DNA of 64,000 nucleotides, taken from NCBI RefSeq assembly GCF_009807095.1, contig NZ_WUCC01000006.1:124001-188000 (forward strand), in the 5' to 3' direction. A model generated the notes under the pieces. That model ran no database searches, had not been told where the DNA came from, and saw only the letters and a list, made by a program, of their open reading frames with translations. The stretch is from Rathayibacter sp. VKM Ac-2754. GTDB taxonomy: Bacteria > Actinomycetota > Actinomycetes > Actinomycetales > Microbacteriaceae. Positions 25,461-37,452 of the stretch are shown here, one piece after another. How positions within the stretch are numbered: the first letter of the stretch is position 1; the number at the start of each line of letters is the position of its first letter. A program made the position numbers and the translations under genes.

Positions 25461-25509
25461 CGACCGAGGGCCCCGACCTCCGCAGCAGCGGTGTCGGGGC
25501 CCTCGGTCG
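25461..25509 (-). terminator. secA terminator hairpin
   Basis: A 17-bp perfect stem (25461-25477 with 25493-25509) around a 15-nt loop begins 7 nt beyond the secA stop codon. It is very GC-rich with no T-tract, like other terminators in this window. Confidence 0.8.
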
Positions 25510-25515
25510 AGCGGG

Positions 25516-28314
<2,799 letters not shown>

Positions 28315-28370
28315 GGGGTACTCCAAAACGTAGAAGGCAGGGGTTCCGCACCGGAGCGCGGACCGCGACC

Positions 28371-28376
28371 AGCCTA
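28371..28376 (-). promoter_or_regulatory. Probable secA promoter -10 element
   Basis: TAGGCT on the minus strand, about 57 nt before the secA start codon and within otherwise non-coding DNA downstream of hpf. The same hexamer precedes several other genes here. The -35 region is not recognisable. Confidence 0.4.
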
Positions 28377-28428
28377 GCCGGGGAGGGCTGTGCGCGGTCT
28401 GAGGTGCTGTCCGCCAGGGGCGGACGCC

Positions 28429-28463
28429 GACGGGCCCCGGTGCGCGAGGCACCGGGGCCCGTC
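28429..28463 (-). terminator. hpf terminator hairpin
   Basis: A 15-bp perfect stem (28429-28443 with 28449-28463) with a 5-nt loop, 15 nt beyond the hpf stop codon. It should separate hpf from the secA transcript. Confidence 0.8.
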
Positions 28464-28478
28464 AGGAGGGGGCGGAGG

Positions 28479-29168
28479 TCAGACCGCGGTCTGCTCCGCG
28501 AGCTCGTCGGCCTCGTCGCCGAGCCCGATCACGCCGTAGTCCCAGCCCTTGCGCCGGTAGACGACGCTCGGGCGGCCGGTGTCGGCGTCGATGAACAGGT
28601 AGAAGTCGTGGCCGACCAGCTCCATGTAGTCGACGGCGTCGTCGACCGTCATCGAGACGGACGCGAAGACCTTCTTGCGGATGACGACGGGGCAGTACGG
28701 CTCCTCCTCGACCTCGTCCTCCGCGGGCGCCGGCGCCTCGGCCTGCACCGGCACGATCCCCGTGCTCACCTGCTCGAGGATGGCGGCATCGGCCGGCTGG
28801 ATGGCGACGACGCTGAAGTCGTCGGCGGCCGCATCCCGGAGCGAGGTGGGCCGATGCTGGCCCCGATGCACCTTCTTGCGATCCTTGGCTCGCCTCACCC
28901 GCTCGAGGAGGCGCCCGAGGGCGATATCGAAGGCCGCGTACTTGTCGGCACCACTCGCCTCGGCGCGGACGACGGGGCCCTTCCCGATCAGGGTCAGCTC
29001 GACCCGGTCTCCCCCTGTGGCGCCCTTGCCCTCGCTGTGCCGACTCGCCTTGATCTCGAGCGCGAGGGCTCGATCGGCGAGGTGCCCCACCTTCTCCGCC
29101 TTCTCCGTCGCGTACGCGCGGAAGCGATCGGTGATGCCCAAGTTGCGTCCTGTGATGTCGATGTCCAT
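28479..29168 (-). CDS. hpf: Ribosome hibernation promoting factor, long form
   Basis: A 229-residue long-type HPF. The N-terminal domain (1-110) has the S30AE fold that blocks the 30S A and P sites (MDIDITGRNLGITDRFRAYA, KYAAFDIALGRLLERVRRAKDRKK). A variable linker (115-160) leads to the C-terminal dimerisation domain (165-225: VVIRKKVFASVSMTVDDAVDYMELVGHDFYLFIDADTG) that ties two ribosomes into 100S particles. GGGAGG precedes the ATG. A -10-like TACGCT lies at 29236-29241 (complement). It has its own terminator and is probably induced in stationary phase or stress. Confidence 0.95.
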   Translation of the reverse strand: MDIDITGRNLGITDRFRAYATEKAEKVGHLADRALALEIKASRHSEGKGATGGDRVELTLIGKGPVVRAEASGADKYAAFDIALGRLLERVRRAKDRKKVHRGQHRPTSLRDAAADDFSVVAIQPADAAILEQVSTGIVPVQAEAPAPAEDEVEEEPYCPVVIRKKVFASVSMTVDDAVDYMELVGHDFYLFIDADTGRPSVVYRRKGWDYGVIGLGDEADELAEQTAV

Positions 29169-29260
29169 GACAACCTCCCAGTCGAGTACGGCGTGCCGCC
29201 TTTCTCTGGGGCGGACCGTTCACGCCGTGCCACCGAGCGTAGACCCCGGCCACCGGAGTG

Positions 29261-29968
29261 TCACCGAGTGTTCATCCGGAGGATCATCGGCGACCGCGGT
29301 GAGTCGCCCGGCAATCCCGCCTCAGCACGCAGCGGCGTGCCCGCGACGGCGACCGCGCCGCGTACCCTGCCGCCCGCCGCCTCGACGGCGCGCCGCATCT
29401 CGAGCAGGGTCGCGCCCGAGGTCACGACGTCGTCGACGAGCAGGATCGGGGGCGAGTCGACGAGCGGACGGCGCGCCCGGAAGGCGCCGTCGAGGTTGCC
29501 GAGGCGGTCCGACCGCCCGAGACCGACCTGGTCGAGAGAGTGCCGCGCACGGCGGAGGGGGCGCGCCGGCCGGCCCCCCGCAGCCCGCACGATCAGGTCG
29601 ACCGGGTCGTAGCCGCGACGGAGCCGCCGGCCGTAGGAGCCCGGCGGGCCGACGAGCACGGCGGGCTCCTCACGCAGGGCCAGGCGCAGAGCGGGCCGCA
29701 GCAGCACGGCCAAAGGCGGCGCGGCTCCGACCCGCCCCTCGTCCTTCAGCGCGAGGACGAGCCGGCGGACCACTCCGGAGTACGCCGCGCCCGTGACGAC
29801 TCCGAGCGGGTGCTCCGCCGGGCCGAGCGTGCGCCGACCGGGCCGCCCCGCCTCGGCGAGCTCGGCGCGGCACCCGCCGCAGGGCCCCGCGCGGGCGGGG
29901 CTTCCGCAGGCCGGGCAGTCGACGGGGAGGAGGACGGCGAGGGCGTCGAGAAGGGAGTCGCGGAGCAT
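29261..29968 (-). CDS. comF: ComF family phosphoribosyltransferase-like protein
   Basis: A 235-residue protein with an N-terminal zinc ribbon (Cys18, Cys21, Cys30, Cys33) and a type I phosphoribosyltransferase fold with the PRPP loop ILLVDDVVTSGAT (175-187). In transformable bacteria ComF is needed for single-strand DNA uptake; in actinobacteria its role is unclear and it may serve nucleotide or DNA repair metabolism. It lies between lpqB and hpf, as in Mycobacterium. The C-terminus is extended by about 30 polar residues. Confidence 0.88.
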   Translation of the reverse strand: MLRDSLLDALAVLLPVDCPACGSPARAGPCGGCRAELAEAGRPGRRTLGPAEHPLGVVTGAAYSGVVRRLVLALKDEGRVGAAPPLAVLLRPALRLALREEPAVLVGPPGSYGRRLRRGYDPVDLIVRAAGGRPARPLRRARHSLDQVGLGRSDRLGNLDGAFRARRPLVDSPPILLVDDVVTSGATLLEMRRAVEAAGGRVRGAVAVAGTPLRAEAGLPGDSPRSPMILRMNTR

Positions 29969-30064
29969 GCGCCGAGCCTGCCCGGAGCGCGTGCGACGTG
30001 ACGCGCCACCCTCCCTACTCCGACGCCCGACGGCCTGTGGAGGAGGGTCGCGCCCCGCTCGGAG

Positions 30065-30145
30065 ACCTCCGGCTCGCGGAATCCGCCCCGGCTCGCAGGA
30101 ATCGCCGGTTCCTGCGAGCCGAACGCGATTCCGCGAGCCGGAGGT
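30065..30145. repeat. Nested GGCTCG palindrome, family B, copy 3
   Basis: The outer arms 30065-30082 and 30128-30145 are an 18-bp perfect inverted repeat; the inner arms 30089-30101 and 30109-30121 pair over 13 bp around a 7-nt loop. It lies 30 nt downstream of the lpqB stop and upstream of comF, so it probably ends the mtrA-mtrB-lpqB transcript. Confidence 0.87.
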
Positions 30146-30175
30146 GCGCCCGGAGTCGCGCGAGAGCCGGACGGG

Positions 30176-31876
30176 TCAGGACCCCATGCCGGTCTGCACC
30201 GCCAGCAGCCGCACGTCGGTCGCGATGGTCTGCCACGCCGAGCCGCGCTGCTGGCGGAGCTCGCCGCCCTCGGCGAGGATCCTGACCTGGGTGGACGCGT
30301 TGCCCGCCGCGATCTGCAGGGTGCCGGTGGTGGTGCCGAGCGACGTGGCGCCGCCTCCGATCTGGTTCAGGGTCACGGCGTCCTCGCCCGTCGAGGCGCG
30401 CACGACCGAGACGACGTCCAGCTCGTCCGTCCAGCTCGCGGCGATCGCCGTGCCGAGGGAGGAGCGGAGCACCACGGGCTCGCCGACGGCGAGGGGCTCC
30501 CCCGTCGCGGATCGGCTGATGCCGGCCATCAGCACCGTCGCCTGCTGGCCGTCCTGCGCCAGCGCGAGCATGCGGGTGCCGTCGCGCGAGACCGCCAGCG
30601 AGGCGATCGAGTCGATCTCCGACCAGGCGGTCGCGACCTGGTACGAGGTCGCTCCGTCCGAGGAGTAGGCGACGAGCTGGCTGGGCGAGGCGGCGGGCAC
30701 CGACCAGACGTAGCCGAGCGGGTCGATGCTCGGCGCCGTCAGGCCCGATCGAGCGTCGAGCAGCACGTCGCTCCGGCCGGGAGTGACGAGTGCGACTCCG
30801 GCGTTCGAGAGCACGGCGGCCGCCGCGTCGGAGTCGGCGCCCCGCTGCTCCCCCAGCACCACCGCGGTGGGCGCCAGCTCCCGCACCCGGTCGGACACCG
30901 CCGTCTCGGTGAGGCCCGACGAGCCGAGGAAGCCGAAGGCGTCGTCGGTGAGCACGAGCGGCCGCGTGTCGACCCGCGGCGACGTGGGCAGTCCCGTCGT
31001 CTCGGCCGCGACCTCGATCGGGTTCTGCTCGACCGAGAGAGTCACGCCGGTGACGTTCGAGACGTTGGCGAGACTCCGGCTCAGCTGCAGCGACATCAGG
31101 CGCCACTGCCGCTCGTCGGCCTCGAGCGCCGCCGAGTTCAGATCGACCACTGCCCGCTGCGCCTCGACCGGCACCGTCTCGGCGGCGAGCGCCGTCCCCG
31201 TCGGGAAGGCCGAGACGGCCGCATCGGAGTCGCGCAGCCAGGCGGTGGGCCCGCGCAGCAGCTCGGTGACGATCGTCGTGCTCGTCGAGCTGTCCGCCCT
31301 CGACGCGAACCACCGCAGGTCCGGCACGAGGTAGCTGTAGCTCGGGTCGTAGAAGTAGAGCGCGTGCGTCGAGAAGACCTGCTCGAAGGTGGTCCGGTCG
31401 ATCACCACTCCGCTCGGCGGCGCGCTGATGCGCCACTCGCCGTTCTCCTGCACGAAGCCGTAGTCGAGGTTCAGCGCGGCGGTCGTCGCCACCTCGGTGT
31501 ACACGCCGCTGGCGTCGACCTCGGCGACGGGGGTGATCGTCAGGGTCAGGGTCGAGGTCGACGGCTGGACCTGCGAGCGCTGGCCCTCGTCGACCGTCAC
31601 GTGCTCGCTCGGCGTCCAGTCGGCTCCGGTCGAGAGGAACTCGCGGGCGATCTTGTAGTTGCCCTGCGGGCTGGAGGCCGCGTCGATGAAGCCGTTGAGG
31701 ATGTCGCGCTGCGAGGCGCCGGCCGCCGGCCCCGAGGGCAGGAAGTCGTACTCGAGGTCCTGCGGCGCCGCGTCGGGCTGCCCGACGCCGACACCGCCGT
31801 CGCGGGGGATCCCCGCGCAGCCCGCGAGAGCGAGCACGAGCAGCAGGGCGGAGGCGAGGGTGCGGAACTTCGTCAC
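30176..31876 (-). CDS. lpqB: Lipoprotein LpqB
   Basis: A 566-residue exported lipoprotein with lipobox LAGC (Cys20). It has an N-terminal GerMN-like region (about 45-290; ILNGFIDAASSPQGNYKIAREFLS, LLRGPTAWL) and a C-terminal beta-propeller-like region (about 300-560). In mycobacteria and streptomycetes LpqB binds the sensor MtrB and modulates the MtrAB pathway controlling division and the cell wall. GTG 31876 overlaps the mtrB stop (GTGA), so it is the third gene of the mtrA-mtrB-lpqB operon. Longer in-frame readings run into mtrB out of its frame and are rejected. Confidence 0.93.
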   Translation of the reverse strand: MTKFRTLASALLLVLALAGCAGIPRDGGVGVGQPDAAPQDLEYDFLPSGPAAGASQRDILNGFIDAASSPQGNYKIAREFLSTGADWTPSEHVTVDEGQRSQVQPSTSTLTLTITPVAEVDASGVYTEVATTAALNLDYGFVQENGEWRISAPPSGVVIDRTTFEQVFSTHALYFYDPSYSYLVPDLRWFASRADSSTSTTIVTELLRGPTAWLRDSDAAVSAFPTGTALAAETVPVEAQRAVVDLNSAALEADERQWRLMSLQLSRSLANVSNVTGVTLSVEQNPIEVAAETTGLPTSPRVDTRPLVLTDDAFGFLGSSGLTETAVSDRVRELAPTAVVLGEQRGADSDAAAAVLSNAGVALVTPGRSDVLLDARSGLTAPSIDPLGYVWSVPAASPSQLVAYSSDGATSYQVATAWSEIDSIASLAVSRDGTRMLALAQDGQQATVLMAGISRSATGEPLAVGEPVVLRSSLGTAIAASWTDELDVVSVVRASTGEDAVTLNQIGGGATSLGTTTGTLQIAAGNASTQVRILAEGGELRQQRGSAWQTIATDVRLLAVQTGMGS

Positions 31877-33528
31877 GAGAGCGCTCCGTCGGGGGTCGGG
31901 AGCGGCGGCATCACGATCGGCCCGGTGAAGGCCTGCTCGCCGGCGTCGATCGGCGGGAGCGGGAGGGGCGAGGACTCGATCCGCTCGCCCCGGCGCCGCG
32001 GGATGGTGAGGCGGAAGCAGGCTCCGCGATCGGGCATCGACCAGACCTGCAGCCAGCCGTGGTGCAGCGCGGTGTCCTCCTGCGCGATCGAGAGGCCGAG
32101 CCCCGTCCCGCCGAGGGTGCGCCGACGGGACGGGTCGGCCCGCCAGAACCGGTCGAACACCCTTGCGACCTCTTCGGAGCTCATGCCGTGACCGTAGTCG
32201 CGGACGGCGAGGGCGACCGCGGTCGCGCTGCTGTCGACCGTCACCACGATCTCGCGCCCGTCGCCGTGCTCGATCGCGTTGCCGAGGAGGTTCCGCACGA
32301 TCCGGCGGACGCGGCGCGCGTCCATGTCGGCGTCGAAGTAGCCTCCGGGCGCCGAGAGTGTCAGCTCGGAGCCGTTCGCGGCGGCGATCCCGCTCATGTC
32401 GGCGATCTCCTCGCTGGCCAGGCGCACCAGATTGACCGGCTCGAGCTCGAGCTCGGCCGACCCCGCGTCGTGGCGGGAGATCTCGAGGAGATCGGCGAGG
32501 AGGCTCTCGAACCGGTCGATCTGCCCGTGCAGGAGCTCGACGGTGCGCTCGGCGACCGGCGGGAACGCCTCCCGCTGGTCGAAGAGCACGTCGCCGGCCA
32601 GCTTCATCGTGGTGAGCGGAGTGCGCAGCTCGTGCGAGACGTCCGAGACGAAGCGCTGCTGCACCTGGCTGAGCGTGGCGAGCTCGCTGATGCGGTCCTG
32701 CAGGCTGTCGGCCATGCCGTTGAAGGAGCGGGCGAGGGTGGCGATCACGTCCTGGCCCTTCTCGGGGATGCGCACGTCGAAGTCGCCCGCCGCCAGACGC
32801 TGACTGGTCTCGGCGGCGACCCGGACGGGCGCGACGACCAGGCGCACGACGATCCAGCTGACGGCGCCGATCAGCAGCACCAGCAGGATTCCGGCGACGT
32901 TGAGGACCTGCTGGACGAACTGCAGGGTGCGCTCGGCGTCGGCGAGCGAGTAGCCGATGTAGAGCTCGTACCGGCCCGCGCTGCTCGGCAGCTCGAGGGT
33001 GGATCCAACCAGGATGCCCGGCTGCTCCTCGCCGGATGCGTCGAGGGTGACCGACTGCCAGTACTGGCCGTCCGCGCCGTCCTGCACCCGCTGGCGCAGC
33101 TCGTCGCTGATCACGCCGTTCTGCAGCTCGCGGTTGTAGATGTCCTGCGGCGCGAGGGAGGACGCCTCCTGGTCGGGCGAGCGCACGATCGCGATCAGAG
33201 CCGACGACGAGGCGTCGCGGACCGCGGTGCGCACCGAGCTCATCACCTCCTCCATGTCCTGGCGGGTGGAGACGGTGGCCGCGTCGAGGTAGCCCTGGGC
33301 GGCCCGCGTGGCGCGGGAGGTGTCCCCCGTCACCTGGCTGAGGCGCGACTGGAAGAGGTTGTCGCTGATGCTGTACGAGAGGTACGCCCCCGTGGAGCCG
33401 ATCGCGATGCCGCTCAGCAGGACGGTGATCGCCACCGCGCGGAACTGCAGCGAGCTGCGCCAGGCGCCGAGGATCCTGCGCGGCCACCGGCGGATCGCGG
33501 GGCGCCGGAACCGGCGGGCGACGGACAC
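31873..33528 (-). CDS. mtrB: Sensor histidine kinase MtrB
   Basis: A 551-residue membrane sensor kinase. A short basic N-terminus is followed by TM1 (about 29-51), an extracytoplasmic sensor domain (52-205), TM2 (about 208-232), a HAMP linker with QRLAAGDFDVRIP, the HisKA helix with SDVSHELRTPLT (phospho-His299) and an ATPase domain with NLLGNAIEHGDG and GGTGLGLSIAQ. A Pro-rich tail follows. It pairs with MtrA, whose stop codon lies 2 nt before GTG 33528, and its output is tuned by LpqB. The pathway governs cell division and peptidoglycan hydrolases in actinobacteria. Confidence 0.94.
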   Translation of the reverse strand: MSVARRFRRPAIRRWPRRILGAWRSSLQFRAVAITVLLSGIAIGSTGAYLSYSISDNLFQSRLSQVTGDTSRATRAAQGYLDAATVSTRQDMEEVMSSVRTAVRDASSSALIAIVRSPDQEASSLAPQDIYNRELQNGVISDELRQRVQDGADGQYWQSVTLDASGEEQPGILVGSTLELPSSAGRYELYIGYSLADAERTLQFVQQVLNVAGILLVLLIGAVSWIVVRLVVAPVRVAAETSQRLAAGDFDVRIPEKGQDVIATLARSFNGMADSLQDRISELATLSQVQQRFVSDVSHELRTPLTTMKLAGDVLFDQREAFPPVAERTVELLHGQIDRFESLLADLLEISRHDAGSAELELEPVNLVRLASEEIADMSGIAAANGSELTLSAPGGYFDADMDARRVRRIVRNLLGNAIEHGDGREIVVTVDSSATAVALAVRDYGHGMSSEEVARVFDRFWRADPSRRRTLGGTGLGLSIAQEDTALHHGWLQVWSMPDRGACFRLTIPRRRGERIESSPLPLPPIDAGEQAFTGPIVMPPLPTPDGALS

Positions 33529-33530
33529 GG

Positions 33531-34217
33531 TCAGCTCGGGAGCACAGCGCCGGCGCGGTAGCCGACGCCGCGGACGGTCATCACGATCCGCGGGTCGTCG
33601 GGATCCTTCTCGACCTTCGCGCGCAGGCGCTGCACGTGCACGTTCACCAGGCGGGTGTCGGCCTTGTAGTGGTAGCCCCAGACCTGCTCCAGCAGCATCT
33701 CGCGCGTGAACACCTGCTGGGGCTTGGAGGCGAGGGCGAGGAGGAGGTCGAACTCGAGCGGGGTCAGCCCGATCCGCAGGTCGCCGCGGCGCACCTCGTG
33801 GCCGGCGACGTCGAGGCTGAGGTCGCCGACCTGCAGCACCGCGTTGGCCGCCACCTGGGCGGGCCGCAGCCGCGTCTTGATCCGCGCGACGAGCTCCTTG
33901 GGGTCGAACGGCTTGACCATGTAGTCGTCGGCGCCCGACTCGAGGCCCTGCACGACGTCGGCGGTGTCGGACTTCGCGGTGAGCATGATGATGGGAACGC
34001 CCGACTCGGCGCGCACGTCGCGGCAGACCTCGATGCCGTCCTTGCCCGGGAGCATCAGATCGAGCAGCACGAGATCGGGCCGGGCGCGGCGGAAGGCCTC
34101 CAGCGCTCCGGAGCCGTCGGCGCAGAAGGAGACGTCGTACTCCTCGGCCCGCAGCACGATGCCGATCATCTCGGCGAGGGCCGCGTCGTCGTCGACCACC
34201 AGAATGCGCGCGCTCAT
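33531..34217 (-). CDS. mtrA: Response regulator MtrA
   Basis: A 228-residue OmpR-type regulator. The receiver domain shows DDD (9-11), phospho-acceptor Asp53 (LLDLMLPGKDG), TAKSD and Lys102 of MVKPF. The winged-helix domain (about 130-228) includes LTPLEFDLLLALASKPQQVFTREMLLEQVWGY and RVVNVHVQRLRAKVE-like segments. It acts as the DNA-binding partner of MtrB. GAGGAAGAACAGG precedes the ATG. TAGCCT (34280-34285, complement) is a plausible -10 about 63 nt upstream of the start, giving a leader that is not leaderless. Confidence 0.96.
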   Translation of the reverse strand: MSARILVVDDDAALAEMIGIVLRAEEYDVSFCADGSGALEAFRRARPDLVLLDLMLPGKDGIEVCRDVRAESGVPIIMLTAKSDTADVVQGLESGADDYMVKPFDPKELVARIKTRLRPAQVAANAVLQVGDLSLDVAGHEVRRGDLRIGLTPLEFDLLLALASKPQQVFTREMLLEQVWGYHYKADTRLVNVHVQRLRAKVEKDPDDPRIVMTVRGVGYRAGAVLPS

Positions 34218-34279
34218 GAGCCTGTTCTTCCTCGTCTCGGGTCGCGCTCACCCCCCTGGGCGTCCGCGGTTACCGGCTC

Positions 34280-34285
34280 AGGCTA
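34280..34285 (-). promoter_or_regulatory. Probable mtrA promoter -10 element
   Basis: TAGCCT on the minus strand, 62-67 nt before the mtrA start codon, in the 138-bp divergent region shared with the next membrane-protein gene. The -35 is unclear. Confidence 0.4.
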
Positions 34286-34355
34286 ACCGACGCGGCCGGG
34301 AGGGCGCCGGGCGCGCAGGAGGAGCGCCGCGCGGGCCTGTGACAGCATGGGAGGG

Positions 34356-35576
34356 ATGACCGATGCAGCTCAGTGGCCCCCGCCCGCAGGGCCCGCGGAC
34401 AGCGGCGCCGCCGGCACCCCTCGCGACGCGGTCCCGCCTGCGCCCCCGAGCCGCGACGTCGTCGCACCGGCGCCGCCGGTCGCCTGGGCGCCCACCGGCC
34501 CGGGGCAGCAGTCGGCACCCCCGTCGGGCCCGACGCCCGGCTGGACGCCCCCGCCCAAGCCCGGTCTGATCCCGCTCCGCCCCCTCGGCTTCGGCACCCT
34601 CCTCGGGGCGCCGTTCCAGGTGCTGCGACGCAGTCCCCGCACCACGCTCGGCGTCGCGCTGCTCGTGCAGGGCGTCGGCTCGGTCCTCGCGCTCGTGCTC
34701 TACGGCGTGATCGCCGTCCTCGCCGTCGGACGCATCGAGCAGGCGGACGCCGCCGACCAGGACGCGGTCGGAGCGGGAGCCATCGCCATCGTGATCCTCG
34801 CCGCCCTGATCCCCCTCGCCGTCGCCCTGGCGACCGGCGCGCTCGTGCAGGGCGTCGTCGTGCTGGAGGTCTCGCGCGGGGTCCTCGGCGAGCGCCCGAC
34901 GCTGCGCCAGCTCCTCGGGCGCCTCCGCGGGCGCTTCTGGGCCCTCGTCGGCTGGACGGTGCTGCAGGGCATCGGGACGGCGCTCCTGGTCGCGGCGGCC
35001 GTCGCGCTCGCCGTCCCCCTCTTCCTGCTCGGTGCGCAGAACGGCGGTGCCGGCACGATCGTGGGCGGCATCCTCGTCCTCGTCTTCGCGAGTCTCGCGG
35101 CCGCGGCGCTCGGCGTCTGGATCGGGACGAAGCTGGCGCTGGTGCCGAGCATCCTCGTCGTCGAGCGCCTCTCGATCAGGCGGGCCGTCGCCCGCTCGTG
35201 GGTTCTCGTCGTCGGCGGGTTCTGGCGCACCTTCGGCGCTCTGGCGCTGATGCTCCTGATCGTCCAGTTCGCGAGCCAGGTGATCGCCACTCCGCTGAGC
35301 CTGCTCGTGCCGATCGCCGGTGCCCTGATCGCCCCGACCGACCCCGGCGCCCAGATCGTCTCCTCGCTGATCGTGACCCTCCTCTCGGTCGCCGTCGGAC
35401 TGGTCATCGGCGCCGTCGGCACGGTGCTGCAGTCGGCCGTCACCGGTCTCGCCTACCTCGACCGGCGGATGCGGCGCGAGGGCTTCGACCTCGTGCTCCT
35501 GCGGCACGTCGAGGACCGCGCGGCCGGGCGCCCGAGCACCGACCCGTTCCCCGCCCCCGAGCGGGCGCCCCGGTGA
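34356..35576 (+). CDS. Polytopic membrane protein, Rv3689-like
   Basis: A 406-residue protein with a Pro/Ala-rich cytosolic N-terminus (1-75, several PPP and APP runs) and a membrane domain with about six helices (90-370), ending in a polar tail. It resembles the actinobacterial membrane proteins of the Rv3689 type, sometimes described as glycerophosphodiester phosphodiesterase membrane-domain-like; no catalytic domain is present. It heads a seven-gene block in the same order as Rv3689-Rv3695. I chose ATG 34356, with CAGCAT 7 nt ahead; ATG 34347, three codons earlier, is possible. Its stop overlaps the next start (GTGA). Confidence 0.7.
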   Translation: MTDAAQWPPPAGPADSGAAGTPRDAVPPAPPSRDVVAPAPPVAWAPTGPGQQSAPPSGPTPGWTPPPKPGLIPLRPLGFGTLLGAPFQVLRRSPRTTLGVALLVQGVGSVLALVLYGVIAVLAVGRIEQADAADQDAVGAGAIAIVILAALIPLAVALATGALVQGVVVLEVSRGVLGERPTLRQLLGRLRGRFWALVGWTVLQGIGTALLVAAAVALAVPLFLLGAQNGGAGTIVGGILVLVFASLAAAALGVWIGTKLALVPSILVVERLSIRRAVARSWVLVVGGFWRTFGALALMLLIVQFASQVIATPLSLLVPIAGALIAPTDPGAQIVSSLIVTLLSVAVGLVIGAVGTVLQSAVTGLAYLDRRMRREGFDLVLLRHVEDRAAGRPSTDPFPAPERAPR

Positions 35577-36241
35577 TCCTCATCGGTGCGCCGCTCGATC
35601 CCGATGCGCAGGAGGCGCGGCGCCTCCTCCTCGAGGAGCTCGCCGATCCGCGCTACCGGGCCGCCGAGCCGACGTGGTTCGACCGCACGGTGCAGGCGAT
35701 CCGCGACTGGTTCGCCTCCCTCTCGGTGCCCACCGACGGCGCGGGGGTGCCGCTCGCGGCCGTCATCGGAGTCGTGGTGCTGCTCGCCCTGGTCGTCGCG
35801 GCCCTGCTCATCGCCGGCGCGCCGCGTCGGCGCCGCCGGAGCGCCCTCTCGAGGGGCGCGGTGCTCGCCGCGGACGACGGCCGATCGGCCGACAGCATCC
35901 GGGCCCTCGCCGAGGCGGCCGCTGCTCGGGGCGACTTCGACGAGGCCCTCGTCGAGCGGTTCCGCGCGCTGGTGCGCGCCCTCGACGAGCGGACGGTGGT
36001 GAGCCACTCTCCCGGCACCACGGCGCACGGATTCGCCCGCCGGGCCTCCGCCGCCTTCCCCGGATCCGCCGAGGCCCTGCGCCGCTGCGCGGACGACTTC
36101 GACCGGGTCCGGTACCTGGACGGCCACGGCACTGCGGCAGACTACGAGCGGATCCGCGACCTCGACCGCTCTCTCGCCGCGACGACTCCCGATCTCGGGC
36201 CGGCGCTCGATCCACTCGCCGCCCTCGCTCCCCGCCGATGA
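35573..36241 (+). CDS. DUF4129 domain membrane protein (Rv3690-like)
   Basis: A 222-residue protein with one central membrane helix (about 60-83) and a cytosolic C-terminal DUF4129 domain (about 110-215) containing DFDEALVERFRALVRALDER and FPGSAEALRRCADDFDRVRYLD. An N-terminal helix with RRLLLEELADPRYR precedes the membrane segment. DUF4129 proteins usually lie beside MoxR and DUF58 genes and may be part of a membrane-tethered assembly. GTG 35573 overlaps the preceding stop, and the next gene's ATG overlaps this stop. No enzymatic motif is visible. Confidence 0.8.
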   Translation: MILIGAPLDPDAQEARRLLLEELADPRYRAAEPTWFDRTVQAIRDWFASLSVPTDGAGVPLAAVIGVVVLLALVVAALLIAGAPRRRRRSALSRGAVLAADDGRSADSIRALAEAAAARGDFDEALVERFRALVRALDERTVVSHSPGTTAHGFARRASAAFPGSAEALRRCADDFDRVRYLDGHGTAADYERIRDLDRSLAATTPDLGPALDPLAALAPRR

Positions 36242-37452
36242 CGACCACCGCCTCCGTCACCACCCCGACCCTCGGCGCTCTGCTGCGCCGCGGCCGGCTC
36301 TGGGCTCTGCTGCTCGCGCTCGTGGCCGTCGGGACACTGCTGCTGACCGTCGCCACGGGCGCGCCCACTCCCGGGGCCGACCTCGACCTCGACAGCGCCG
36401 CCCCCGGTGGCGCGCGCGCCGTCGCGCAGGTCCTGAGCGAGGAGGGCGTCGACGTCGTGCGCGCCGACGACCTCGACTCGGCGCTCGACACGGTCGGCGA
36501 CGGCACGACGCTGCTGATCGACGACCCGAACGCGGTCCTCGACGAGTCGCAGTACGCGGGCCTGGGCGCCGCCGCCGGAGCGATCGTGCTCGTGGAGCCG
36601 ACCGGCGCCGCGCTCGACGCGCTCCTGCCGCAGGTGGCGTTCGCCGGCGCCCCGCTCGACGAGGGCGACCTCCCGGCCCGCTGCCCGCTCCCCGCGGCCG
36701 AGCGCGCCGAGAGCATCCCGTCGGGCGGGAGCACCTACCGCGTCCTCGAGGGCGACGCCGTCGGCTGCTTCCCCACCGGCGACGACGCCTTCGCACTCGC
36801 CTCGGCCACCGGCCCCGGAGGTGCGCCCGTCACCGCGGTCGGCGACGCCGACCTCCTCCGCAACGGCACGATCGACGAGGCGGGGCGCGCCGCCCTGGCC
36901 CTGGGGCTGCTCGGCGGCGAGGACCGACTGGTCTGGTACCGCGTCGGACTCGACGACCTCGCCGGGGGCGCCACCCCCGACCCGGCCGATCTCGCGCCCG
37001 GCTGGGTGACGCCGGCGCTGCTCCTGCTCGTCTGCGTGTTCGTCGCCTCCGCCGTCTGGCGCGGGCGCCGGTTCGGGCCGCTCGCCGTCGAGCCGCTGCC
37101 GGTCGTCGTCCACGCGAGCGAGACCGCCCGCGGCAGGGCACGCCTCTACGCCCGCGGCGACACCCGGGTCCGGGCCCTCGACGCCCTGCGCATCGGCACT
37201 CTGCACCGCGTCGGCGCCCAGCTCGGGCTCTCGCCCTCGGCGGCGGTCGAGGAGATCGTGTCGGTGGCGTCCGAGCTCCTCGGCCGCGACCCGGTCGCCG
37301 TCCGCCGTCTGCTCGTCGACGACCTGCCCGGCGACGACGCGGCGCTGGTCTCGGCGTCCGACGAGCTCCTCCGTTTCGAGAGCGCGATCCGCACCGCCCT
37401 CTCCCCCGCGACCACGCACCCCGACCGACGACCGGAAGGCCCCCACCGATGA
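36238..37452 (+). CDS. DUF4350 domain membrane protein (Rv3691-like)
   Basis: A 404-residue protein: TM1 at about 21-42, an extracytoplasmic DUF4350 domain (45-250) with PGGARAVAQVLSEEGVDVVRADDLDSAL and LLIDDPNAVLDE, TM2 at about 257-277, and a C-terminal cytosolic helical part. DUF4350 has a GATase-like fold related to binding domains found in many MoxR clusters; no catalytic residues are known. It is joined to its neighbours by overlapping stop and start codons (ATGA at both ends), so translation of the four genes 34356-38429 is coupled. Confidence 0.8.
   Translation: MTTTASVTTPTLGALLRRGRLWALLLALVAVGTLLLTVATGAPTPGADLDLDSAAPGGARAVAQVLSEEGVDVVRADDLDSALDTVGDGTTLLIDDPNAVLDESQYAGLGAAAGAIVLVEPTGAALDALLPQVAFAGAPLDEGDLPARCPLPAAERAESIPSGGSTYRVLEGDAVGCFPTGDDAFALASATGPGGAPVTAVGDADLLRNGTIDEAGRAALALGLLGGEDRLVWYRVGLDDLAGGATPDPADLAPGWVTPALLLLVCVFVASAVWRGRRFGPLAVEPLPVVVHASETARGRARLYARGDTRVRALDALRIGTLHRVGAQLGLSPSAAVEEIVSVASELLGRDPVAVRRLLVDDLPGDDAALVSASDELLRFESAIRTALSPATTHPDRRPEGPHR

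Noticed and set aside
30176-33487. A single frame of 1103 codons that would fuse lpqB to a long N-terminal part.
   Set aside because: The upstream part is mtrB read in the wrong frame; lpqB has its own GTG, signal peptide and lipobox.
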